A stretch of 64,000 nucleotides of DNA from Macrotis lagotis (taxonomy: Eukaryota; Chordata; Mammalia; Peramelemorphia; Peramelidae). Below the pieces are notes generated by a model, which saw only the letters and a list, made by a program, of their open reading frames with translations, made no database searches and was not told the origin of the DNA. This document shows positions 11,706 through 23,628 of this stretch, piece by piece. The stretch's first letter is position 1; every line of letters starts with the position of its first letter. The position numbers and the translations under genes are program-made. Location: contig NC_133666.1 of the NCBI RefSeq assembly GCF_037893015.1, positions 3,718,239-3,782,238 of the forward strand, written 5' to 3'.

Positions 11706-12239
11706 GAAGGCAGAACAGGAAAGTTATAGACCTTTTTCAGAATCCAAGTAAAAGTAAGTAGAGATGTGTTTGTTTTCCAAATTTTCCAATTGATTTTTCA
11801 ACTCCTTCCAGATTTCTTCAAGGAAGTCTTTCTGGGCTGGAGACCAGATCAGATTCTCCTCCGAGGTTCTAGATCACTCTGAGTTGGGAGCTTTGTCTGC
11901 TAGGGATTTTTCTGTGCCCCCCCTTCTCTGGCCTTTCTTCATTTTCCTAAGGTCTTGTGTTGGGCAGGGCAGATTCACCGAGGTTTGGTGTTGGGATCCA
12001 TAGAGGCTTTGTTCACTGAGTTGAATAACTGCAGGTGGGCTGGCCAGTAAGGGGCGCTGGTGGCTTTCCTGCCAAGTGTCTGTGACCTTGATTTGAGGCC
12101 TTCTCCTTTGACCTGGAGGGGGTGGGGACGCTGCTGGCTACTTTTAGCCTTGCACAATGTGGTCTGTGTCCTGGGGTGGGATAATGACTGTCCCTATTCA
12201 GGTGAGAGAGCTCTACTATTCATGTCTGACCCTGGGTGG

Positions 12240-12245
12240 ACACAC

Positions 12246-12287
<42 letters not shown>

Positions 12288-13143
12288 ATGCACAAATACA
12301 CAAACACAATACATACACACATGTATACACAGAGACACACACATATACATACACACTCATACACATAGACACATGCACACACATTAACATAAACAAATAC
12401 ATGCACATACACATGAAACACATACACATACACACATGCATACATATACACAGACATACCTATACACATACACACTCATACACACCTAACACATACACAT
12501 ATACATACACATACACACAGAGACATGCACAGAGATACATACACATACAAACACATTCGCATACACACATATATATGTATACACATGTACACTTACACAT
12601 CTAACACACACATGCATGCACAGATTCATACATACATACATATACACATACACACTCATACAGACCTAACAGATACACATATACACGTGCATACACATAC
12701 ACACATACACACACATACAAGACACATACACACATACTCACACACAACTAACCCACGCATACACACATGGAGATACACATACACACTCATACACACCTAA
12801 CACATACACAGTTACATAAGTATGTATACACATACACAGAAACACACATACACATACATGCACAACACACTCATAAACATATACATGCTCATACACATGT
12901 AACAATACACAGACACACAGACACATACACGTACAAATACAGATACATAGACATGCACACTCACACACACCATACATACACACAGACACAGACACATATA
13001 CACACACACTCATAAATCTATCATGCATACATACATAGACACACATACACACACCTAACATATACACTCATGCATATACATACACAGTAAACATACACAC
13101 ACACCTGACACATACACACACAGGCACACACAGACACACACAA
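12240..13143. repeat. About 900-bp CA-rich compound microsatellite
   Basis: It starts with a pure CA run at about 12,254-12,283, then continues as a mixture of ACACAT, ACATAC and ACACTC words to about 13,143. There are hints of longer internal period, since CACACTCATACACA recurs at several places. His/Thr-rich or Val/Cys-rich open frames on the two strands are artefacts of the repeat. Confidence 0.95.
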
Positions 13144-13673
13144 ATTAGTTTTGTTCGCCCCACATGTTGGAATGTCCGCCTTTTTTATTTAATTAGGTGT
13201 TAAAGTTTGGGTTTACAGGTTACTTTTGTCTCTCTTGGCCTACTGCGGTGAAAATGCCTTCTGTCCTTGAACATTACGACTCCTAGTGAGTTCTGAAGCT
13301 CCAGTCTGAATTCTCATTTACAATTCTGATCTGATGCTGCAGATTAAGGAAAAAGGATCATGTTAACAGGATAAAAGGGGAAAACCAGAAATCGCCAGCG
13401 TGTACCTGAACTCACACTCGACATTCTTCATGCCTGTCTGTCTAAAAGTCTGATTTCCTAATTATGTGCGACCTCATCTAGGCTTTGGATTTCCAAATAT
13501 GTTTTCTGATGGAGCACTGAGGGCTCCCCTCCCAGGTGCAGCAAGGTCATGAGGTCACACTGCATCTTGCTGCAGCCGTTGAATTCCAATTTTCCCTCTG
13601 CTCTGGAATTCCACATAAAAAAGCAACTCTTAGAAAGAATTGCGAAATCTGAAATCTAAAGAGAATCAGAAAC

Positions 13674-13770
13674 CTACTTCCGGAGTGGGCGGGGCATGGG
13701 AAAATGACGGCGCAAACGTCATCACTGTGAGATGCGACTCCAATGATTCAAGGCCGCCGCCATCACAGCG
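13674..13770 (+). promoter_or_regulatory. Promoter-like cluster: ETS, GC box, CRE-like, YY1-like
   Basis: Within 100 bp I see ACTTCCGG (ETS/GABP type), GGGCGGGG (Sp1 type), AACGTCATCA (CREB/ATF-like) and GCCGCCATC (YY1 type). This combination is common at CpG-rich, TATA-less promoters. It lies just before the 40-bp array and about 10 kb upstream of the ubiquilin start. A role for that gene is inference; no transcript evidence is available. Confidence 0.45.
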
Positions 13771-14450
13771 AGTCCAGGTCATCGCACCGGTAACCACTGA
13801 CATCACAGTGAAGCCAGGCCCTCTCCCCGGTAACAGCTGACATCACAGCGAGTCCAGGTCATCGCCCCAGTAAATACTGACATCACAGTGGGGTCAGGTC
13901 ATCGCCTCGGTAACCATGTCCATCACAGCGAGTCCAGGTCATCGCGCCGGTAACCACTGACATCACAGTGAAGCCAGGTCCTCTCCCCGGTAACAGCTGA
14001 CATCACAGAGAGTCCAGGTCATCGCCCTGGTAACAGCTGACATCACAGTGTGCCCAGGTCATCGCCTCAGTAACCATGTCCATCACAGCGAGTCCAGGTC
14101 ATCGCCCTGGTAACCACTGACATCACAGTGGGGCCAGGTCATCGCCTCGGTAACGCTGATATCACAGCGAGTCCAGGTCATCCCCCTGTAACCGCTGACA
14201 TCACAGTGGGGCCAGGTCATCACCCCTGTAACCCCCACATCACAGCGACTCCAGGTCATCGCCCTGGTAACGCTGACATCACAGTGGGGCCAAGACATCG
14301 CCCTGGTAACCACTGACATCACAGTGGGGCCAGGTCATCGCCCCTGTAACCCCCCATCACAGCGAGTCCAGGTCGTTGCCCCGGTAACCGCCGACATCAC
14401 AGAGAGTCCAGGTCATCGCCCCGGTAACCGCTGACATCACAGTGAGTCCC
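13761..14450. repeat. 40-bp tandem repeat array, about 17 units
   Basis: Units begin CATCACAG at 13,761, 13,801, 13,841, 13,881, 13,921, 13,961, 14,001, 14,041, 14,081 and 14,121, an exact 40-bp period that later slips by one or a few bases. A typical unit reads CATCACAGCGAGTCCAGGTC followed by ATCGCCCCGGTAACCGCTGA. GCGAGTCC and GTGGGGCC/GTGAAGCC variants often alternate, suggesting an 80-bp dimer in part of the array. Most units contain TGACATCA, one base from a CRE octamer. Confidence 0.95.
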
Positions 14451-17400
14451 GCCCGTTGTCCCGGTTACCGTCAATATCACCACGAGGCCGGCGCCCCGCC
14501 CCAGTCATCCTCAACACCACCGAGAGGCCGGCTGGCTGCTCGCCCGGAACATCCTCAACACCACCGAGAAGCCGGCTCCCCGCCCTGGTAAATGCAGCCC
14601 CCATGGAGGCTGGGCCCGACTCCCCACCCGGGTCTCCCCCACCTCCATCTGGGCTGGGACAGGTTCCTCCCCTGGGTCTCCCCCGCCTCCATCTGGGTTG
14701 GCCTAGGCTCCTCCGCTGCGTCTCCCCCACCTCCATCTGGGCTGGGACAAGTTCCTCCCCTGGGTCTCCCCTACTTCCATTTGGGCTGGGCCCGACTCCC
14801 TGCCTGAGTTTCCCCCAACTCCATCTGGGCTAGGCCTGACTCCCTGCCTGGGTCATCCTCAACACCACCGCGAGGCCGGCTGCTCGCCCGGAACATCCTC
14901 AACACCACCGCGAGGCCGGCTCCTGACCCAGGTAAATGACACCTACATGGAGGCTGGGCCCGACTCCCCGCCCGGGTCTCCCCCATCTCCATCTGGGCTG
15001 GGAAAGGTTTCCTCCCCTGGGTCTCCCCCGCCTCCATCTGGGTTGGCCTAGGCTCCTCCGCTGCGTCTCCCCCCACCTCCATCTGGGCTGGGACAAGTTC
15101 CTCCCCTGGGTCTCCCCTACTTCCATTTGGGCTGGGCCCGACTCCCTGCCTGAGTTTCCCCCAACTCCATCTGGGCTAGGCCTGACTCCCTGCCTGGGTC
15201 ATCCTCAACACCACCGCGAGGCCGGCTGCTCGCCCGGAACATCCTCAACACCACCGCGAGGCCGGCTCCTGACCCAGGTAAATGACACCTACATGGAGGC
15301 TGGGCCCGACTCCCCGCCCGGGTCTCCCCCATCTCCATCTGGGCTGGGAAAGGTTTCCTCCCCTGGGTCTCCCCCACCTCCATCTGGGTTGGCCTAGGCT
15401 CCTCCCCTGCGTCTCCCCCACCTCCATCTGGGTTGGGCTAGGCTCCTCCCCTGGGTCTCTCCCACCTCCATCTGGGTTGGGCTAGGCTCCTCCCCTGGGT
15501 CTCCCCCACCTCCATCTGGGCTGGGCCATGTTCCTCCCCTGGGTTTCCCCCACCTCCATCTGGGTTGGGCTAGGCTCCTCCCCTGGGTCTCCCTCACCTC
15601 CATCTGTGCTGGGACAAATTCCTCCGCTGGGTCTCCCCTACTTCCATTTGGGCTGGGCCCGACTCCCTGCCTGAGTTTTCCCCAACTCCATCTGGGCTAG
15701 GCCTGACTCCCCGCGCCGGTCATCCTCAACATCACCGCGAGGCCTGCTGCTCACCCGGAACATCCTCAACACCACCACGACGCAGGCTCCTGATCCTGGT
15801 AAATGACACCTACATGGAGGCTGGGCCCGACTCCCCGCCCGGGTCTCCTCCATCTCCATCTGGGCTGGGCCAGGCTCCTCCCCTGGGTCTCCCCTGCCTC
15901 CATCTGGGTTGGGCTAGGCTCCTCCACTGTGTCTCCCCCACCTCCATCTGGGCTGGGACAGGTTCCTCCCCTGGGTCTCCCCTACTTCCATTTGGGCTGG
16001 GCCCGACTCCCTGCCTGAGTTTTCCCCAACTCCATCTGGGCTAGGCCTGACTCCCGGCGCGGGTCATCCTCAACACCACCTTTAGGCCGGCTCCTGACCC
16101 TGGTAAATGACACCTACATGGAGGCTGGGCCCGACTCCCCGCCCAGGTCTCCTCCATCTCCATCTGGGCTCGGCCAGGCTCCTCCCCTGGGTCTCCCCCA
16201 CCTCCATCCGGGTTGGGCTAGGCTCCTCCCCTTGGTCTCCCCTACGTCCATCTGGGTTGGCCTAGGCTGCTCCCCTGGGTCTCCCACACTTCCATCTGGG
16301 CTGGGACAGGTTCCTCCGCTGGGTCTCCCCTACTTCCATTTGGGCTGGGCCCGACTCCCTGCCTGAGTTTTCCCCAACTCCATCTGGGCTAGGCTGGACT
16401 CCCCGGGCCGGTCATCCTCACCATCACTGCGAGGCCGGCTGCTCGCCCGGAACATCCTCAACACCACCGCGACGCAGGCTCCTGATCCTGGTAAATGACA
16501 CCTACATGGAGGCTGGGCCTGACTCCCCTCCCGGGTCTCCTCCATCTCCATCTGGGCTTGGCCAGGCTCCTCCCCTGGGTCTCCCTCAACTCCCTCAGGG
16601 CTGGGCCTGGCTCCTCCCCTGGGTCTCCTCCACTTCCATCTGGACTGGGCCAGACACCCTGCCTGAGTCTCCCCCACCTCCATCAGGGATGGACCCATCT
16701 CCTCCCCTTGGTCTCCCCCACCTCCATCTGGGCTGGGCCAGTCTCCTTCCCCAGGTCTCCCCCTCGTCCATCTGGGCTGGGTCCATCTCCTCCCCTGAGT
16801 CTCCCCCAACTGCATCTGGACTGGGCCCAACTCCTTCCATGTGTCTTCCCCACCTCCATATGGGCTGGGCCCAGCTACTCCCCTTGTTCTCCCCCACCTC
16901 CCTCTGGACTGGGCCTGGCTCCTCCCCTGGGTCTCCTCCACTTCCATCTGGACTGGGCCAGACACCCTGCCCGAGTCTCCCCTACCTCCATCAGGGATGG
17001 ACCCATCTCCTCCCCTAGGTCTCCCCCACCTCCATCTGGGCTGAGACAGGTTCCTCCTGTTGGTCTCCCCCACCTCCATCTGGGCTGGGACAGGTTCCTC
17101 CCCTTGGTCTCACCCACCTCCATCTGGGCTGGGCCATACTCCTCCCCAGGGTCTCCCCTACCTCCATCTGGGCTGGGACAGGTTCCTCCCCTAGGTCTCC
17201 CCCACCTCCATCTGGGCTGCGCCATGCTCCTCCCCTGGGTTTCCCCCACCTTCATCTGGGTTGGACTAGGCTCCTCCCCTGCGTCTCCCTCACCTCCATC
17301 TGGGCTGGGACAAGTTCCTCCCCTGGGTCTCCCCTACTTCCATTTGGGCTGGGCCCGACTCCCTACCTGAGTTTTCCCCAACTCCATCTGGGCTAGGCCT

Positions 17401-20400
17401 GACTCCCGGCGCAAGTCATCCTCAACACCACCGCGAGGCCGGCTCCTGACCCTGGTAAATGTCACCTACATGGAGGCTGGACCCGACTCCCTGCCCGGGT
17501 CTCCCCCACCTCCATCTGGGCTGGGACAAGTTCCTCCCCTGGGTCTCCCCCACCTCCATCTGCGTTGGCCTAGGCTGCTCCCCTTGGTCTCCCCCACCTC
17601 CATCTGGGTTGGGCTAGGCTCCTCCCCTGGGTCTCCCCCACCTCCATCTGGGCTGGGACAAGTTCCTCCCCTGGGTCTCCCCTACTTCCATTTGGGCTGG
17701 GCCCGTCTCCCTGCCTGAGTTTTCCCCAACTCCATCTGGGCTAGGCCTGACTCCCGGCGCAGGTCATCCTCAACACCACCTTTAGACCGGCTCCTGACCC
17801 TGGTAAATGACACCTACATGGAGGCTGGGCCCGACTCCCCGCCCGGGTCTCCTCCATCTCCATCTGGGCTCAGCCAGGCTCCTCCCCTGTGTCTCCCCCA
17901 CCTCCATCTGGGTTGGGCTAGGCTCCTCCCCTGGGTCTCCCCCACCTCCAGATGGGTTGGCCTAGGCTGCTCCCCTGGGTCTCCCACACTTCCATCTGGG
18001 CTGGGACAGGTTCCTGCCCTGGGTCTCCCGTACTTCTATTTGGGCTGGGCCCGACTCCCTGCCTGGGTTTCCCCCACCTCCATATGGGCTGGGCCCAGCT
18101 ACTCCCCTTGTTCTCCCCCAACTCCCTCCGGGCTGGGCCTGGCTCCTCCCCTGGGTCTCCTCCACTTCCATCTGGACTGGGGCAGACACCCTGCCCGAGT
18201 CTCCCCCACCTCCATCAGGGATGGACCCATCTCCTCCCCTAGGTCTCCCCCACCTCCATCTGGGCTGGGCCCAACTCCTCCCCTGGGTCTCTCCCAGCTC
18301 CATCTGGGCTGGGCCAGTCTCCTTCCTTGGGTCTCCCCCTCGTCCATCTGGGCTGGGCACATCTCCTCCACTGAGTCTCCCCCACCTGCATCTGGACTGG
18401 GCCCAACTCCCTGCCGAGTCTCCCCCATCTCCATCTGGGCTGGGACAGGCTCCTCCCCTAGGTCTCCCCCACCTCCATCAGGGATGGACCCATCTCCTCC
18501 CCTGGGTCTCCCCCACCTCCATCAGAGCTGGGCCAGGCTCCTCCCCTGGGTCTCCCCCACCTCCATCTGGGTTGGGCTAGGCTCCTCCCCTGGGTCTCCC
18601 CCGCCTCCATCTGGGTTGCCCTAGGCTTCTCCACTGTGTCTCCCCCACCTCCATCTGGGCTGGGACAGGTTCCTCCCCTGGGTCTTCCCTACTTCCATTT
18701 GGGCTGGGCCCAACTCCCTGCCTGAGTTTCCCCCAACTCCATCTGGGCTAGGCCTGACTCCCGGCGCGGGTCATCCTCAACACCACCGCGAGGCCGGCTC
18801 CTGACCCTGGTAAATGACACCTACGTGGAGGCTGGGCCCGACTCCCTGCCCGGGTCTCCCCCACCTCCATCTGGGCTGGGACAGGCTCCTCCCCTGGGTC
18901 TCCCCCACCTCCATCTGGGCTGGGAAAGGTTCCTCCCCTTGGTCTCCCCCACCTCCCTCTGGGCTGGGCCTGGCTCCTCCTCTGCATCTCCTCCACTTCC
19001 ATCTGGACTGGGCCAGACACCCTGCCCGAGTCTCCCCCACCTCCATCAGGGATGGACCCATCTCCTCCCCTAGGTCTCCCCCACCTCCATCTGGGCTAGG
19101 CCAGTCTCCTTCCCTGGGTCTCCCCCTCGTCCATCTGGGCTGGGTCCATCTCCTCCCCTGAGTCTCCCCCTCCTGCATCTGGACTGGGCCCTACTCCCTG
19201 CCCAAGTCTCCCCCAACTCCATCAGGGCTGGGACCAGCTCCTCCCATGTGTCTTCCCCACCTCCATCTGGGCTGGGCCCAGCTCCTCCCCTTGTTCTCCC
19301 CCACTTCCATTTGGCCCCTGGTTCTCCCCCACCTCCATCTGGGCTGGTCCTGGCTCCTCCTCTGGGTCTCCCCCACTTCTATCTGCACTGGGCCAGGCTC
19401 CTCACCTGGGTTTCCCCCACCTCCATCTCAGCTAGTACCAACTCCCTGTCTGGGTCATCTTCAACATCACCACAGGGCCTGCTCACCATCTCGGTCATCC
19501 TCAACATCACCGCAAAGCCGGCTCCCAACTCTGGTAAACGCTGCCTCCATGGAGGCTGGGCCCAACTCCCCATGTGGGTCTCCCCCATTTCCACCTGGGC
19601 TGGGCTTGACTCCTCTCTTGGGTCTCCCCCACCTCCATCTGGGCTAGGACAGGCTCCTCCCCTGGGTCTCTCGCCACCTCCATCTAGGCTGGGCTGACTC
19701 CCTACCTGGGTCTCCCCCACCTCCATCTGGGCTAGGCTCCGCTCCTCCCCTGGGTCTCCCCCACCTCCATCTGGGCTGGGCCCAACTCCTCCCCTGGGTC
19801 TCCCCCAGCTCCATCTGGGCTGGGCCCAGCTACTCCCCTTGTTCTCCCCCACCTCCCTCTGGGCTGTGCCTGGCTCCTCCCCTGGGTCTCCTCCACTTCC
19901 ATCTGGACTGGGTCAGACACCCTGTGCAAGTCTCCCCCACCTCCATCAGGGATGGACCCATCTCCTCCCCTGGGTCTCCCCCACCTCCATCTGGACTGGG
20001 CCAGTCACCTTCCCCAAGTCTCCCCCAAGTCCATCTGGGCTGGTCCCAGCTCCTCCCATGGGTCTCCCCCAGCTCCATGTAGGCTGGGCCCAGCTCCTCC
20101 CCCGAATCTCCCCCACATCCTTCTGGACTGATCTTGGCTCCTACCCTGGGTCTCCTCCATCTGCATCAGGATTGGGGCAGGCTTCTCCCCTGGGTCTCCC
20201 CCACCTCCATCTCGGATGGGCCTGGCTCCCTCCCGGGTCTCCTCCACCTCCATCTGGGCTGGGACCAACTCCCCACCCAGGTCTCCCTGACCTCCATCTA
20301 GGCTGGGCGCAGCTCCTCCCCTGGGTGTCCCCCACCTCCATCTGGGCTAAGCCTGACTCCCCACCCGAGTCTCCCTTACTTCCATCTGGGCTTGGCCCAA

Positions 20401-23400
20401 TTCCCCGCCGGGGTCTCACCTACCATCTGGGCTGGGCCCTATTCCCCTGGGTCTCCCCCACTTCCATCTGGGCTTGGCCTGGCTCCTCCCCTGGGTCTCC
20501 CCCACTTCCATATGGACTAGGCTAGGCTCCTCCCCCCGGGTCTGCCCCACCTCCATCTCAGCTAGTACCAACTCCCTGTCTGGGTCATCTTCAACATCAC
20601 CGCAGGGCCTGCTCACCATCTCGGTCATCCTCAACATCACCGCAAAGCCAGCTCCTGACCCTGGTAAACGCTGCCTCCATGGAGGCTGGGCCCAACTCCC
20701 TATGTGGATCTCCCCCATTTCCACCTGGGCTGGGCTTGACTCCTCTCTTGGGTCTCCCCCACCTCCATCTGGGCTAAGACAGGCTCCTCCCATGGGTCTC
20801 CCCCACCTCCCTCTGGGCTAGGCTTCGCTCCTCCCCTGGGTCTCTCGCCACCTCCATCTGGGCTGGGCTGACTCCCTACCTGGGTCTCCCCCACCTCCAT
20901 CTGGGCTGGGCCCAACTCCTCCCCTGGGTCTCCCCCAGCTCCATCTGGGATGGGCCAGTCACCTTCCCCGGGTCTCCCCCTTGTCCATCTGGGCTGGGCC
21001 CATCTCCTCTGCCGAGTCTCCCCCACTTGCACCTGGACAGGGCCTGTCTCCCTGCCCAAGTCTCCCCCAACTCCACCTGGGCTGGGCCAGACTCTGTGCC
21101 TGGGTCTCCCCCACCTCCATCTGGGCTGGGCCCATCTCCTCCACTGAGTCTCCCCCACTTCCATCTGGGCTGGGCCCAGCTCCTTCCATGTGTCTTCCCC
21201 ACCTCCATCTGGGCTGGGCCTGGCTCCTCCCCTGGGTCTCCTCCACTTCCATCTGGACTGGGCCAGACACCCTGCCCAAGTTTCCCCCACCTCCATCAGG
21301 GATGGACCCATCTCCTCCCCTGGGTCTCCCCCACCTCCATCAGAGCTGGGCCAGGCTCCTCCCCTGGGTCTCCCCCACCTCCATCTGGGTTGGCCTAGGC
21401 TCCTCCACTGTGTCTCCCCCACCTCCATCTGGGCTGGGACAGGTTCCTACCCTGGGTCCCCCCTACTTCCATTTGGGCTGGGCCCAACTCCCTGCCTGAG
21501 TTTCCCCCAACTCCATCTGGGCTAGGCCTGACTCCCGGCGCGGGTCATCCTCAACACCACCGCGAGGCCGGCTGCTCGCCCGGAACATCCTCAACACCAC
21601 CTTTAGGCCGGCTCCTGACCCTGGTAAATGACACCTACGTGGAGGCTGGGCCCGACTCCCCACCCAGGTCTCCCCCACCTCCATCTGGGCTGGGCTAGGC
21701 TCCTCCCCTGGGTCTCCCCCACCTCCATCTGGGCTGGGAAAGGTTCCTCCCCTGAGTCTCCCCCACCTCCCTCTGGGCTGGGCCTGGCTCCTCCCCTGGG
21801 TCTCCTCCACTTCCATCTGGACTGGGCCAGACACCCTGCCCAAGTCTCCCCCACCTCCATCTGGGCTGGGCCCAGCTACTCCCCTTGTTCTCCCCCCACC
21901 TCCCTCTGGACTGGCCTAGCTCCTCCCCTGGGTCTCCTCCACTTCCATCTGGACTGGGCCAGACACCCTGCCCGAGTCTCCCCCCACCTCCATCAGGGAT
22001 TGACCCATCTACTACCCTAGGTCTCCCCCACCTCCATCTGGGCTGGGCCAGTCTCCTTCCCCGGGTCTCCCCCTCATCCATCTGGGCTGGGTCCATCTCC
22101 TCCCCTGAGTCTCCCCCTCCTGCATCTGGACTGGGCCCGAAGCCCTGCCCGAGTCTTCCCCACCTCCATCTGGGCTGGGCCCAGCTCCTCCCCTTGTTCT
22201 CCCCCACTTCCATTTGGCCCCTGGGTCTCCCCCACCTCCATCTGGGCTGGGCTAGGCTCCTCACCCGGGTCTCCCCCACCTCCATCTCAGCTAGTACCAA
22301 CTCCCTGTCTGGGTCATCTTCAACATCACCACAGTGCCTGCTCACCATCTCGGTCATCCTCAACATCACCGCAAAGCCGGCTCCCGACCCTGGTAAATGC
22401 TGCCTCCATGGAGCCTGGGCCCAACTCCCCATGTGGGTCTCCCCCATTTCTACCTGGGCTGGGCTTGACTCCTCTCTTGGGTCTCCCCCACCTCCATCTG
22501 GGCTAAGACAGGCTCCTCCCACGGGTCTCCCCCACCTCCATCTGGGCTGGGCCCTACTCCCCCAGGTCTCCCCGACCTCCATCTGGGCTGGGTCCGGCTC
22601 CTCCCCTGGGTGTCCCCCACCTCCATCTGGGCTGGGCAAGGCTAATCCCTCAGGTCTCCCCTACTTCTATCTGGACTGGGCCAGACTCCCTGCCCTGGTC
22701 TCCCCTATTTCCATCTGGGCTGGGCCCGGCTCCTTCCCTGGGTCTCCTCGCCCTCCATCTGGGCTGGGCCGACTCCCTGCCTGCGTCTCCCCCACCTCCA
22801 TCTGGGCTGATCTCAGCTACTCCCCTGGGTCTCCCCCACCTCCATCTCAGCTGGGCCAGCCTCCTACCCTGGGTCTCCCCCACCTCCATCTGGGCTAGGC
22901 TTGGCTCCTCCCCTGGGTCTCCCCAACCTCCATCTGGGCTGGGCCAACTCCCTGCTTGGGTCTCCCCCACCTCCATCTGGGCTGGGCTATTCACCTCATC
23001 TGGGTCTCCCCCACCTCCATCTGGGCTGGTCCATGCTCTTCACCAGGGTCTCCACCCCCTCCATCTTCGCTAGGCAGACTCCCCTCCCCGCCCAGGTCTC
23101 CCCTACTTCCATCTGGGCTGGGACCAGCTACTCCCCTGGGTCTCCTCAGCCTCCATCTGGGCTAAGCCTGACTCCCCACCCGGATCTCCCTTACTTCCAT
23201 CTGGGCTTGGCCCAATTCCCCGCCGGGGTCTCACCTGCCATTTGGGTTGGTGCCGATTCCCCACCTGGGTCTCCCCAACCTCCATGTGGGCTGGGCCCTA
23301 CTCCCCCGGGTCTCCTCCACCTCCATACAGCCTGAGCTTGGCTCCTCCCCTGGGTCTCCCCCACTTCCATCTGGTCTGGGCCCGATTCTCTGCCCGGGTC

Positions 23401-23600
23401 TCCTCCATCTCCATTAGAACTGGGCCAGGCTCCTCCCCTGGGTCTCCCCCACCTCCATGTAGGCTAGGCAGACTCCCCTCCCAGGTCTCCCCCACTTCCA
23501 TCTGGGCTGGGCCAGGCTCCTCCCCCTGGGCACCCCCACCTCCATCTGGGCTGGACCAGGCTCACGCCCCGGTGTCCCCCACCTCTATCAGTGCTAGGCC
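14450..23600. repeat. 44-bp GC-rich minisatellite, about 200 units, with higher-order spacers
   Basis: The basic unit is GGGTCTCCCCCACCTCCATC followed by TGGGCTGGGACAGGTTCCTCCCCT, 44 bp. Third-position variants such as GCCCAG, GCCAGG and CTAGGC mark subfamilies. Thirteen spacers containing GGTAAATG or GGTAAACG (near 14,587; 14,931; 15,277; 15,798; 16,102; 16,490; 17,454; 17,802; 18,809; 19,533; 20,663; 21,623; 22,392) break the array into blocks of about 300-1,130 bp. The first blocks are about 345 bp and almost identical. Stop codons are rare in all six frames, so the many Pro/Gly/Trp-rich frames (up to 337 codons) should not be taken as genes without other evidence. Confidence 0.95.
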
Positions 23601-23628
23601 CAGCTCTTCCCGAGCCGCTTACGCCACT
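23242..23628 (+). other. In-frame minisatellite extension upstream of the ubiquilin ATG
   Basis: From an ATG at 23,242 the frame stays open for 129 codons through diverged 44-bp units and joins the ubiquilin frame without a stop. The encoded sequence is Pro/Ser/Gly/Trp-rich and follows the repeat. Just before the family start codon, CTAGGCCCAG at about 23,593-23,602, after a pyrimidine-rich stretch, resembles a splice acceptor; the bases after it (CTCTTCCCGAGCCGCTTACG) are not repeat-like and may be retained 5' UTR. I favour initiation at 23,629. An N-terminally extended product cannot be excluded from sequence. Confidence 0.4.

Noticed and set aside
12060-13067. His/Thr-rich and Val/Cys-rich frames
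   Set aside because: Pure translation of the CA-rich repeat in different frames.
13674-13840. 66-codon frame as a short upstream exon
   Set aside because: It runs straight into the 40-bp array and shows no conserved protein feature; only the promoter-like motifs are worth noting.
13761-14450. CRISPR-like array, because of the regular 40-bp period
   Set aside because: The whole unit repeats, with no unique spacers, and the genome is a vertebrate; it is a minisatellite.
14450-23335. Dozens of open frames of 60-337 codons, Pro/Trp-rich (+) or Gly/Arg-rich (-)
   Set aside because: They all follow the 44-bp repeat, overlap each other on both strands and change with the repeat phase. Nothing supports coding beyond lack of stops.
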